The notes under the pieces: generated by a model | Seen by the model: the letters and a program-made list of their open reading frames with translations, nothing else | Told to the model about the DNA's origin: nothing | Databases searched by the model: none | In this document: piece by piece, positions 34,462 to 43,105 of the stretch | Numbering within the stretch: the stretch's first letter is position 1 | Layout: every line of letters begins with the position of its first letter | NCBI GenBank assembly: GCA_030591585.1 | Contig: JAUVAS010000003.1 | Coordinates: 1 to 64,000 of the forward strand | Direction of reading: 5' to 3' | Source of the DNA: Flavobacterium sp. | GTDB lineage: Bacteria > Bacteroidota > Bacteroidia > Flavobacteriales > Flavobacteriaceae | Length of the DNA stretch: 64,000 bases | Made by a program: the position numbers and the translations under genes

Positions 34462-36480
34462 ATGAAAAATAAAGCATCGATTAACAATAGCAGTATAGAA
34501 TCTGCTGGACTTCCTAAAGATTACAAGGATGCTGTAGCTGAATTAATATGGAATGGATATGATGCAAAGGCAAAGAAAATTGATATTGGATTTGATACCA
34601 ACGATATTGATTCGATTAGTTCCTTAACAATTACCGATAATGGAGAAGGAATAAATTTTGAAACTTTAAATGAAACTTTTGGTTCATTTTTGGATTCATT
34701 AAAAAGAAATTCTTTTCAACGATCTTCATATAACAGAGGTAAAAAAGGGAAGGGAAGGTTTTCTTTCGCTACCTTTTCTTCAAAGGCCACTTGGCATACT
34801 ATTTATAAAAACAACGGAAAATATTTGTCTTATGATATTACCATTACTAAAGATAAAAAGGATGAATATGAAGACCTAAATAAGGCCATCTCTAAAACAT
34901 CTCAGACAGGAACACAAGTTAAATTAGAAGGACTATTTAATGTTAGCTCATACTCATTTAATTCTGAGGACTTCAAGTATTATTTAGCAAAAGAATTTGG
35001 GTGGTTTCTGTTTTTAAATAAAGATAATGGCTTTTCTCTCACTATTAATGGTGTTGATTTACAATATGAAAATATTATTGCTGAGAGTGAAGTAAAAGAG
35101 TTAACCATTAATGGTGAAAATAATATTTCTTATAAATTTCGAATAACATACTTAAGGTGGAATGATAGTATTGGTGATAAATACTATTATTATTTTCTTA
35201 ACGATGAAAAACGGGAAAAAGCAAAAAAACTAACCTCATTTAACAATAATGCTATTGAATTTCATCATAGCTTATATGTTGAATCCAATTATTTTAACGA
35301 TTTTCATATAAAGGAAGGTGTATCTGATAGTGATGTTTTTGAAAAAAATCAAAATCACCCCATTTTTAAAGTGTTGATAAAAGATTTGACAGAACTTATT
35401 ACTAAAAAACAAAAAGAATTTATCAGAGAGAATGCCGCAAATATGCTAGTTATAAAATATGAAGCTAAAGGTGTATTTCCAAAATTCAGTAACAACAAAT
35501 ATGACCAAGAAAGGAAGAAGGATTTAATTAGCGTTGTAAAAGAATTATATTGCGTTCAACCTAAAATATTTAAGGGGCTAAAAACTGAACAAGAAATTAC
35601 TTTCATTGGATTTTTGAATTTACTTTTAGATTCTGACGAACGTGAAAATATTATTTCAATCATAGAAGGAGTTACTCGTTTGACAAAAAATGAGAGAGAG
35701 GAATTAGTAGGTGTTTTGAAAAAAAGCAGCTTTTCAAAAATTATCGATACGATTAAATTAATTGAGAATCGCTTTAGATCTGTTGAAATACTAAAAACAT
35801 TAGTTTATGATTTAAAGAAATACACTAATGAAAGAGACCATATTCAAAAAGTGATAGAATCAAACTATTGGCTTTTTGGAGAACAATTCCATTTAACTTC
35901 AGCAGATAAGAATTTTGAAGTATTATTATCTAAATATTTACATATTATTGACGGGATAACTGAAAAACATAAAATTGATTCTTATGATTGGAAAAGACGT
36001 CCCGATATTTTTATGTGTAGAAAAAGGAATATTCCTGATATTAGTGATAATGAAACGATATTAGAGGAAAATATTATGGTTGAGTTAAAAAGGCCATCCG
36101 TTACTATTACTAAAAAAGAATTTAGACAAATAGATGATTACTTAGATATTATCTTGAAAGAAGATAGATTTAATAGTCAACTTCGGGTTTGGAAATTTTT
36201 TGTAATTAGTAATAAAGTAGATGATTATATTTTAAAACAATATGAAGCATTTAAAGATAAAGGAAAAAGATTTCTTGTTCAACAAGCGGGAAGATATGAA
36301 ATTTATGCACTTACTTGGGATGATTTATTTAGGCTTTTTGAAATTAGACACCAATATCTAATGGAAAAATTGGATTTTGATAAAAATGCAATTCAACAAG
36401 AGTTAAAACTCAAGGGCGTGGATTTCAGTAGAGGCTCTTCGAATCACTTAACATCGAAAGTGATAAATTTAAATTCATAA
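34462..36480 (+). CDS. GHKL ATPase fused to a PD-(D/E)XK (Shedu-like) nuclease
   Basis: 672 residues. An N-terminal GHKL (MutL/MORC/Hsp90-like) ATPase is seen: AELIWNGYDAKA (N-box, Glu27 and Asn31), DNGEGI (about 59-64) and GKKGKGRFSF (about 93-102). The middle is helical. The C-terminus has ESNYWLFGEQFHL, RRPDIF (about 513-518) and MVELKRP (about 540-546), a PD-(D/E)XK core of the kind seen in DUF4263/Shedu proteins. ATP-driven dimerisation could gate DNA cleavage. With the XRE and TIR-like genes upstream it may form one operon, although the 63-base gap leaves room for a separate promoter. Confidence 0.8.
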   Translation: MKNKASINNSSIESAGLPKDYKDAVAELIWNGYDAKAKKIDIGFDTNDIDSISSLTITDNGEGINFETLNETFGSFLDSLKRNSFQRSSYNRGKKGKGRFSFATFSSKATWHTIYKNNGKYLSYDITITKDKKDEYEDLNKAISKTSQTGTQVKLEGLFNVSSYSFNSEDFKYYLAKEFGWFLFLNKDNGFSLTINGVDLQYENIIAESEVKELTINGENNISYKFRITYLRWNDSIGDKYYYYFLNDEKREKAKKLTSFNNNAIEFHHSLYVESNYFNDFHIKEGVSDSDVFEKNQNHPIFKVLIKDLTELITKKQKEFIRENAANMLVIKYEAKGVFPKFSNNKYDQERKKDLISVVKELYCVQPKIFKGLKTEQEITFIGFLNLLLDSDERENIISIIEGVTRLTKNEREELVGVLKKSSFSKIIDTIKLIENRFRSVEILKTLVYDLKKYTNERDHIQKVIESNYWLFGEQFHLTSADKNFEVLLSKYLHIIDGITEKHKIDSYDWKRRPDIFMCRKRNIPDISDNETILEENIMVELKRPSVTITKKEFRQIDDYLDIILKEDRFNSQLRVWKFFVISNKVDDYILKQYEAFKDKGKRFLVQQAGRYEIYALTWDDLFRLFEIRHQYLMEKLDFDKNAIQQELKLKGVDFSRGSSNHLTSKVINLNS

Positions 36481-36608
36481 TATAAATTTGACCCCAGTAA
36501 AAGAAGAAAAATTCTACATGTGTAGCCCTTCAAAAACGCCCTATTCCCTAGAACGTTTTAAAAAATAAATTTGGAGACCTCCCAAAACAACAATACACTC
36601 AACGGAAT
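36481..36608. other. Convergent intergenic region
   Basis: Between the GHKL gene and the Fic gene. Contains CCCTAGAAC (36546-36554), the reverse complement of GTTCTAGGG found at two other module borders (39828 and 42291). Confidence 0.45.
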
Positions 36609-37736
36609 CTACCTATCAATATCTTGGTCTTTGTTTTTTTTAATTAATAATTCCCATTTTTTAGTGAGACCGTAGGTTCTTGCTTTTCTTGATTGATTCA
36701 TAATTTGCATAAAATCATCTTCAATTGAATTTTTGACTAACGAATAAGCACTTCTGGGTTTTAAACCTAAATGTTGTGCTATATCGTTTACAGAGACTTC
36801 TTTATTTTTAATAAATAGTGAAAACAATTGCCTCTGTTGCGGTCTTAACTCTCGCAATTTCTCTGTCTGATATTTAATAGGTGCATCTTTATCCAATTCC
36901 TTCAAACGGTCTGCCTTCTTTCTTACTGATCGAAAAGAAATAGCCATTCCTTCCAAAAAATAATCTAAAAATGGAGTAATGTCTGCTTCAGCCCTTCCAC
37001 CATAATAATTATGGCTTTTTCCAATGCTTAGTGCGCCATAATATCCTTGCAGATTTTTGGCATAATATTCTTCTAAGGAATAAATTCCTTTTAAGTCATA
37101 TCCCATTTTATGAAGAAGGAAAGTGCTAAGAAGTCTTGCTGTTCTTCCATTACCATCATAGTATGGGTGAATCGTGGCAAATTGATAATGCACCAAAGCA
37201 GAAAGTATCGGCGCAGGTAGTATTTTTTTATCCATTTCTTGATCGACCCATTCAAATAGACCTTTCATTAAAGGCTTGACGTCTTTAGCCTCTGGAGGCA
37301 TATAAACAATTCTACCAGTAGCCCCATCCTTGATTACATTTTGCCCCTCTCTATATGGAGTTGCCTTTTTAGAGCCTGTAAGAACCAAACTATGTGTAGT
37401 TTGCACCAATTTTTCTGTAATCTTTACTTTTTTCTTTAATTGCTCTTCAATATATTCTAAAGCTCTAAAGTAGTTTCTAACCTCACGCTCATCCCGTTCT
37501 CTCCCTGGAAAATCCCCTTTTTTTCCTTTGGCAACCTCTCCAACTTCTTCAGGAGTTAGCGCATTACCCTCTATCTGCGTAGAATAATGAGTTGACATAA
37601 GACGAGCTGTTTCTCTAAGTGATGCTATAAGGTTTGCAGTAATAGGAAGTACATTAATAGCCTCCCTATGCCTTTCTATTTCCAATAACCACTTTGTAAG
37701 ACTTGGCGTAATTCTATAATTAGGTGCAAATTTCAT
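36609..37736 (-). CDS. Fic-family protein with built-in inhibitory motif
   Basis: 375 residues. The catalytic motif HPYYDGNGRTAR (about 190-203) matches HPFxxGNGRxxR of Fic enzymes, which mostly transfer AMP to Thr/Tyr/Ser of target proteins. An N-terminal STQIEGN (52-58) fits the inhibitory helix motif [S/T]xxxE[G/N] (class II). The C-terminus has a winged helix (VSVNDIAQHLGLKPRSAYSL), typical of the Fic-wHTH group. It stands alone with no antitoxin gene, as expected when the inhibitor is built in. Common as a housekeeping-like accessory gene. Confidence 0.9.
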   Translation of the reverse strand: MKFAPNYRITPSLTKWLLEIERHREAINVLPITANLIASLRETARLMSTHYSTQIEGNALTPEEVGEVAKGKKGDFPGRERDEREVRNYFRALEYIEEQLKKKVKITEKLVQTTHSLVLTGSKKATPYREGQNVIKDGATGRIVYMPPEAKDVKPLMKGLFEWVDQEMDKKILPAPILSALVHYQFATIHPYYDGNGRTARLLSTFLLHKMGYDLKGIYSLEEYYAKNLQGYYGALSIGKSHNYYGGRAEADITPFLDYFLEGMAISFRSVRKKADRLKELDKDAPIKYQTEKLRELRPQQRQLFSLFIKNKEVSVNDIAQHLGLKPRSAYSLVKNSIEDDFMQIMNQSRKARTYGLTKKWELLIKKNKDQDIDR

Positions 37737-37976
37737 ATCCTCAATATAACATTAATGTAATTAAAATGCAAATAAAGTGTAATTAAAATGTAGTTAACTT
37801 GTGATTAAAAAAGATAGTACAAAGAGACGTAAACGTTTTTTTAGGATTTTTCTAGGAAAAAAGGAGGTTTTTCCTATTTAAAAAAGGGGGTTTTTCCTTT
37901 GAAAAGAAAGTAAATATAATTGATATTTAGATTTTTATATAAAATTTATTTTTTCACTTAAACTAAAAATAGTCAT
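37737..37976. other. Intergenic region with poly-purine hairpins
   Basis: About 240 bases. AGGAAAAA/TTTTTCCT forms a hairpin at 37854-37875. The stretch CTATTTAAAAAAGGGGGT (from 37874) resembles CTATTTTTAAATAGGGTT at 42216, at the far end of the next module. Confidence 0.5.
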
Positions 37977-39233
37977 ATGAGCTTAATTAAAAATATTTGG
38001 AATAAAGTTAAAGGTTCGGAATCTGTCTTATATCCAACTTTTCAAATCAAAGCATCTAATGTAATCGGAGGAATAGAGAGCCGTCCAGTAAAAGCAAGGA
38101 AAAATTATTTTGAAATATCTTTAACAGAACAGTTTTTAAAGAATGGGAGAGAATATTGGAATCAGTATATTCCTCTAACAGTATTTTTAACCGAATTCAT
38201 TTATGCTAATAAAAGGAGTGCTTTTCCTTTTGTAATTGGTCCTGAGCTTCTTAAAAGTATCGAACAATTGGACGGCACAGAAAGTGTTAGGTATAAAAAC
38301 ACAAGAGTCGTTGGCCCCACTCCATATAGAGGGGATAATATCGTTATTTTTTCAGGCTTATTCCGAGTAAAAACAAAAAATTGGGCAGCACAAACTATTA
38401 GCCTTTTAGAAACGGTTGCTAAAGCTTTTGATACAACTAAATTATCTAGTTATTTAAATATTGCAGATCCTCTTTTAAATGGTATAGAGGGTTTTTTTGG
38501 TATGGGGAAAGATATGCAGTTTCGAATTGGGCAAAGAAATGAATTTAAAGATTCAGAAATTCATAGCTCTAACGTATTTGTCAGTGGCTATTGGTTAATG
38601 GTAAGAGAAGACCAAAAAAATGTTGATAAAAATAAGTTTTGGGTAAAAGATAATGAGCTTTATTACGGAACCACAAAAAGTAATATAAAGCCCTATAGAG
38701 GAAATGATTTTATCTTATATGAAATAAATGATTCTGAAAAAAGAAATGATTATGAAACATTTGATTTTCATCTTCACTGGGAAAATGCCAGAGATGCCGT
38801 AATTACTAAAAATAGTAAGCAAGCTGAAAGTGAATTCCAAATGCTAATGGTAGGTTTATATCAAAATCAAGATATTATTGAATCACAAAAAAACCAGTTA
38901 TTAATGATGTATTCAGGAATGTTTGAAAAAATAAAAGAAACATTCCTTAATAAGTCTTCAATAAGTGAAATAGCTAGTTCTCTAAAAAGCAATCGAGAAC
39001 TTTTAAAGAGCAGTGGAATTAGTATTGAATTAAGTAGTAAAGCAGTAGAACTCACAACAAAATTTGCCAATAAAACTTCATCTCTTTTTGAAAAAAATAA
39101 CTTTGTAATAGATCAAGATTTTATTGAAAGATCATTGGATAATTCAATATTAAATGAACCAGATGTATTAGATATAGATAATTTTGATTTGATATCTATT
39201 AACCCAAAAATAGAATTTTTTGAAACTAAATAA
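37977..39233 (+). CDS. Unknown protein, 418 aa
   Basis: Soluble protein with no motif I recognise. The first 280 residues look like mixed alpha/beta (RVVGPTPYRGDNIVIFSGLF, then HLHWENARDAV), and the C-terminal third is helical and Ser/Lys-rich. It precedes a small metalloprotease gene by 19 bases and probably shares its transcript. The C-terminal region could be the protease target, by analogy with protease-activated conflict systems. That is speculation. Confidence 0.55.
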   Translation: MSLIKNIWNKVKGSESVLYPTFQIKASNVIGGIESRPVKARKNYFEISLTEQFLKNGREYWNQYIPLTVFLTEFIYANKRSAFPFVIGPELLKSIEQLDGTESVRYKNTRVVGPTPYRGDNIVIFSGLFRVKTKNWAAQTISLLETVAKAFDTTKLSSYLNIADPLLNGIEGFFGMGKDMQFRIGQRNEFKDSEIHSSNVFVSGYWLMVREDQKNVDKNKFWVKDNELYYGTTKSNIKPYRGNDFILYEINDSEKRNDYETFDFHLHWENARDAVITKNSKQAESEFQMLMVGLYQNQDIIESQKNQLLMMYSGMFEKIKETFLNKSSISEIASSLKSNRELLKSSGISIELSSKAVELTTKFANKTSSLFEKNNFVIDQDFIERSLDNSILNEPDVLDIDNFDLISINPKIEFFETK

Positions 39234-39252
39234 TTGCTAACAAATTAAACTC

Positions 39253-39783
39253 ATGACTACTGTAGAATTACATTTTTTTGAAAACAAGAATCTTCTATTC
39301 AGTGAACCTCAGAAGAGTTTCCTAAACGAAATATCAAAAAAGATTCAATTACAAATTAACTCTGACGAATTTAGAACTAAAGTGTTGAATTTTAAATATA
39401 AAAAAGGTCGGCATTATCATCAGGACTTTAAACTCAATAAAGGAAAAACAAGAAATCAAATATTTGATATTTTCATGTCTGGAAAAGATCCTTATGATGA
39501 TACGGATAAGGTGCTAAATATTCATATAAAACCTTATATTAAGAAAATTAAAGTCCACGCAACAACTTATAAAAATGTTCGGTCTGTTTTTTTAAACACC
39601 CTATATTTGGATTATTGCATGAAAAATACAAAAACTGGCAATTCTAAAATGGCTGGAACACTCATCCACGAATACATACACATTATGGGGTTTTCTCATT
39701 ATACTAACAAGGCTAAGAAAAAAGATATGCCTACAGTTCCATGGGGTATAGGAAATATAATCAAGAAACTAATTGCTGGTTAA
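39253..39783 (+). CDS. Zinc metalloprotease-like protein
   Basis: 176 residues with HEYIHIMGFSH (about 139-149), a complete HExxHxxGxxH zinc-binding motif of metzincin-type peptidases. No signal peptide was seen, so a cytoplasmic enzyme. The upstream 418-residue protein is a likely partner or substrate, and the convergent amidohydrolase and EEP genes lie just beyond. Confidence 0.8.
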   Translation: MTTVELHFFENKNLLFSEPQKSFLNEISKKIQLQINSDEFRTKVLNFKYKKGRHYHQDFKLNKGKTRNQIFDIFMSGKDPYDDTDKVLNIHIKPYIKKIKVHATTYKNVRSVFLNTLYLDYCMKNTKTGNSKMAGTLIHEYIHIMGFSHYTNKAKKKDMPTVPWGIGNIIKKLIAG

Positions 39784-39827
39784 TAGAAAGAACAGAGAGA
39801 GACTACTTTCTCTTTTCTATTATAGAG

Positions 39828-39836
39828 GTTCTAGGG
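39828..39836 (+). repeat. GTTCTAGGG border motif, copy 1
   Basis: Recurs in the same orientation at 42291-42299, bracketing exactly the two minus-strand genes between them, and inverted at 36546-36554. Copies 39828 and 42291 share the longer GTTCTAGGGTC. Confidence 0.4.
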
Positions 39837-39890
39837 TCGTCATCTGCCGGAGAGTCATTTAACCTTAAAAAACTATTTGTAATGATGCCT

Positions 39891-41018
39891 TTATAAGGTT
39901 TGGGAATCTGTGATATTGTTTTCAAGAAACCTTTTTGGGTTTCTCTCAGCTATTAACCAAAACTCTTCATCATTTAAGTACCCTCTAACATCTAACCCAA
40001 ATCTTCTTTCAGAATAGTCTTTCTGAAGCATATAAAAATCAGAACCAAATAATATTCTGTTTTGTACTTGAGGTGTTTTTAATAAATTTCTTAAAAGCGG
40101 ATACAGTTTATTATCATAAACAGTAAAAGAAATGTCAGCATAAACATTATCGTATTTAACAATCATTTTTCTAATCAGTGAATACCAATTTCTTTCTTCC
40201 TTAAAATTTTCATCCGAAATATCCAAATAATTATTCCACTCTTCATTTCCTCCAAAGTGCGCTATATTTATTTTAAGCTGCGGAAATTTTTCTAACACAA
40301 ATTTATAATTGTCAGGGTGATTGAGGTATTTAGCAAAATCATAACTCTTGCTAGAATCTTTTTCATTATAAAAGCTAAACCTTTGCCTTGCTTTTTTAAT
40401 CATTTCATCTGTAGGTCTATAACGGAAATGGTTTTTATTTTTAGGTATACAATGTGTAGTAATTGGAATCTGATTTTCCTGAGCATACCGATAGACCTTA
40501 TCTAGTCTAGGGTCATCTGGGAAAAAACCCAATGCTGGATATAGTTTAATACCGGAAAAATTATGTTCTTCAATATGGTTTTTTACAATCTCAAAAACAT
40601 TTTCCCTTCTAGGGTCAGCACATACAAAAGGAAGGAAAACATCTAACCCTTTGTCCTTATACTTTTTCTTTAAAAAGGAAATATCTTCCAGTTGCTGCAA
40701 GTAATTCTTTTTAGCTTTACCAGCATTCATATAATCAAAATCTATTGTCAAAGGACAAAATTTTGCAGTCTTAGGATAATAACCTCTAAGTTCATTGAAT
40801 ATAGCATTTTGATCCTCCTTAATTGCGCTATATACAAAACCAGCCAATGAAGGAGCAAACCTCTTTACAATATTAAATAATCGTTTTGCAAGCCATTTTT
40901 TTCTAATCAAGGTAGTCGGTAAATACCATCCAATGAAATTCTTTGGCAAATAATCAATAGTAAAAACGTGGCAGTGAATATTATGTATATTGTATTCTAA
41001 TTTCTCTTTGGAATCCAT
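39891..41018 (-). CDS. Amidohydrolase-family TIM-barrel protein
   Basis: 375 residues. Metal-ligand pattern of the amidohydrolase_2 group: NIHCHVF (about 13-19), IKLYPALGFFPDDPRLD, ITTHCIP, INIAHFGGNEEW, and ILFGSDFY near the C-terminus. It should be a metal-dependent hydrolase, but no substrate can be inferred. It starts 5 bases after the EEP gene on the same strand, so the two form an operon. Such an enzyme is unusual among defence genes. Confidence 0.75.
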   Translation of the reverse strand: MDSKEKLEYNIHNIHCHVFTIDYLPKNFIGWYLPTTLIRKKWLAKRLFNIVKRFAPSLAGFVYSAIKEDQNAIFNELRGYYPKTAKFCPLTIDFDYMNAGKAKKNYLQQLEDISFLKKKYKDKGLDVFLPFVCADPRRENVFEIVKNHIEEHNFSGIKLYPALGFFPDDPRLDKVYRYAQENQIPITTHCIPKNKNHFRYRPTDEMIKKARQRFSFYNEKDSSKSYDFAKYLNHPDNYKFVLEKFPQLKINIAHFGGNEEWNNYLDISDENFKEERNWYSLIRKMIVKYDNVYADISFTVYDNKLYPLLRNLLKTPQVQNRILFGSDFYMLQKDYSERRFGLDVRGYLNDEEFWLIAERNPKRFLENNITDSQTL

Positions 41019-41023
41019 TTTAT

Positions 41024-42148
41024 TTAAGAATTAAATTGTCTTAATTTTTCTTTTAAAAAATCCTCAGTTGAATCAATTTTCATTTCAACCCAGATGGGAT
41101 AGTGATCAGACATTTGCCGGGTACGCCAATCTTTCTTATAATAAGTTTGCTTATTTGCATATGGAGGATCTCCATCTGCAATTCTTAACTGCTCTAATAT
41201 ATTTATATATGCTTGATAGGCAGGGTCATTAATTTGATCATCTCTAAAGACTGTTTCAAACATATTAAAAACACCTGCCTTATTTGTTGTTTCAAGTGCT
41301 GGAAACAGACTTTTATTGTAAAAGAAGATATGGTCGTAAATGTTATTTGAAGCTGCCGTTGTTGTATCCTGATCAATCAATTGTTCAACTTCAATAAAAT
41401 GATTATCCTTCAGTATTTGAAATGCTTCTGAATTATTCCTGTAAAGGTTCATATCTCCTAGAATAATAACATTATCTGACCAGAGCCTAATATTTGAGCT
41501 ACGGCTAAGACGTCTTTTCAATAAATCCATAAGAAATTTAATTTCGCTTTTTCGAATCTCCTTATCATCTTTTTTATTCCCAGGTTGCAGGTGAAGGGTA
41601 ATGAGTGAGAATTTTTTCCACTCAGCAGTAAAGCCTGTTAAATATGGAATTCTATTGAATTGTTTTAGATTGTGATCTTCACTAATCTTATGATGCAGAA
41701 TAATTTCTCCCGCTTGTCCTGAAAAGTTGCAACGCCTAGTATCATAAATAACTAAGGATCGTTCACTATTTGCCCCCTTATGATCACTAACGTCATTATA
41801 TAGGTATGACCAGTCTGAACCTAAAATTCTAAGTAATATTTTCAGTGGCTTCAAGTTTGCCCGACACTCTTGTATTGAAACAAGATCAAATTTTGAAATA
41901 ATCTCCGCGAGATAAAAATAGGGTTCACAGACTCTGTGTTTATAAGACCCAAAATCTTTAAGATTCCAACTGCAAAGCAAAAGGTTAGAATCCGTTTTTT
42001 TCTCTGGGATAGTCTTAAGTGCTTCTCTAAGAGCCAAAATATTTTCAATTGTCCTTCCTTTTTCATTATTGGTCATATTTGGAAAAATAAGGGAATAATT
42101 CTGCTTTTTGTCATCAGAAATATGACGAAGATCGTTGTACCAAGGCAT
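41024..42148 (-). CDS. EEP-family protein (DNase I-like), second copy
   Basis: 374 residues with EEP motifs: LLLCSWNLKDFGSY, VSIQECRAN, ITLHLQPG, VIILGDMNLYRN and a terminal MSDHYPIW. Likely a nuclease or phosphodiesterase. Unlike the EEP at 1831, it is longer and leads a two-gene operon with an amidohydrolase. A long hairpin (42202-42241) lies upstream of its start. Confidence 0.82.
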   Translation of the reverse strand: MPWYNDLRHISDDKKQNYSLIFPNMTNNEKGRTIENILALREALKTIPEKKTDSNLLLCSWNLKDFGSYKHRVCEPYFYLAEIISKFDLVSIQECRANLKPLKILLRILGSDWSYLYNDVSDHKGANSERSLVIYDTRRCNFSGQAGEIILHHKISEDHNLKQFNRIPYLTGFTAEWKKFSLITLHLQPGNKKDDKEIRKSEIKFLMDLLKRRLSRSSNIRLWSDNVIILGDMNLYRNNSEAFQILKDNHFIEVEQLIDQDTTTAASNNIYDHIFFYNKSLFPALETTNKAGVFNMFETVFRDDQINDPAYQAYINILEQLRIADGDPPYANKQTYYKKDWRTRQMSDHYPIWVEMKIDSTEDFLKEKLRQFNS

Positions 42149-42201
42149 AATAAATAGTTTTAAAACTGAATTCTAAAGTTAGAATTTAATTTTTATTTAG
42201 T

Positions 42202-42241
42202 AAAGGGAAAAAACCTATTTTTAAATAGGGTTTTTCCCTTT
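42202..42241. repeat. 19-bp inverted repeat upstream of the EEP gene
   Basis: AAAGGGAAAAAACCTATTT pairs with AAATAGGGTTTTTCCCTTT with one mismatch and a 2-base loop. Similar sequence occurs near 37874. Confidence 0.7.
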
Positions 42242-42290
42242 ATCATATTGGCATACAATTCATTAATGTTTATTTAATATCACTCTAGGA

Positions 42291-42308
42291 GTTCTAGGGT
42301 CTCCCTAG
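42291..42308 (+). repeat. GTTCTAGGG border motif, copy 2
   Basis: GTTCTAGGGTC, here extended into a perfect CTAGGG-TCT-CCCTAG hairpin (42294-42308). See 39828-39836. Confidence 0.45.
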
Positions 42309-42400
42309 CAGGAACGCATTATTTAAAAAAAGCTTGTGATTGTCATAATGCAACCCTGCCTTGACAAATATCTGTCAACTTGATACAATGATAATGAAAT

Positions 42401-42457
42401 GAATATTAAGGTTACTTTTTTGTACACCTCTTGTATGAAAAAGTAACCTTAATATTC
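42401..42457 (+). repeat. Perfect 20-bp inverted repeat before the 159-aa gene
   Basis: GAATATTAAGGTTACTTTTT (42401-42420) and its exact complement at 42438-42457 with a 17-base loop. It ends 5 bases before the ATG at 42463, so it would block or control translation if transcribed. Confidence 0.85.
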
Positions 42458-42462
42458 TAAAA

Positions 42463-42942
42463 ATGAAAAAAAGATTTTCAGATGAACTTGCATTTTACTC
42501 AGTTTTTGAACATTTAATTTTAAATAAATTTTTATACTATCAGAATTATATTGAAAATAAAAATGATACTATAAGTTCAATAATTAAATTTTACCCTTGG
42601 AGTAATTCATTAAAAGAAAAAAATATAGAAATTAATCTTGGTGTTGGTTCGATAGATAAAAAAAGCGATAATTCTCAGTTCTATTTAAAAGGGGATAATA
42701 TCGTCATTGCTCATATGTTTTTTTGGCTAGAAAATCAAGGTTTTGAAGATCAATTGTCAGTATGTGTATTTGCTAACAATATGTATGGGATTTCATTTGT
42801 TATAAAAAAATATTGTCATCTTTCTGCTAAAATGGTTCATTACATTATTGAAGGGAATAAGTTTATTCCTCTTTTACATTTCAAAAAAATAATTACAGAA
42901 CTTGATAGGGTTTTTAATGTTTTAGAAACAAAATTCAAATAA
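42463..42942 (+). CDS. Unknown protein, 159 aa
   Basis: Soluble protein with no recognised family. It carries an F/W-rich middle (IAHMFFWLENQGFEDQLSVC). It sits alone between a perfect inverted repeat upstream and a strong terminator, so it is an independent cassette. AATATTCTAA occurs at both ends of the gene (42451 and 42941). Confidence 0.6.
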   Translation: MKKRFSDELAFYSVFEHLILNKFLYYQNYIENKNDTISSIIKFYPWSNSLKEKNIEINLGVGSIDKKSDNSQFYLKGDNIVIAHMFFWLENQGFEDQLSVCVFANNMYGISFVIKKYCHLSAKMVHYIIEGNKFIPLLHFKKIITELDRVFNVLETKFK

Positions 42943-42950
42943 TATTCTAA

Positions 42951-42980
42951 GAATGCTTATTTAAATAAGCATTCTTTTTT
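42951..42980 (+). terminator. Terminator (perfect 12-bp palindrome)
   Basis: GAATGCTTATTT/AAATAAGCATTC followed by TTTTTT. Confidence 0.85.
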
Positions 42981-43105
42981 ATAATTATTTTTTTATATCT
43001 TTATGCCTCTCCCCTCAAAGCAAAAATATTTTTTGTTTTTCCCTGTTTTAAAATATTATGACACCCTAAATTAAATTTTAAATTAGTGTAAATAACGAGA
43101 TTTTA

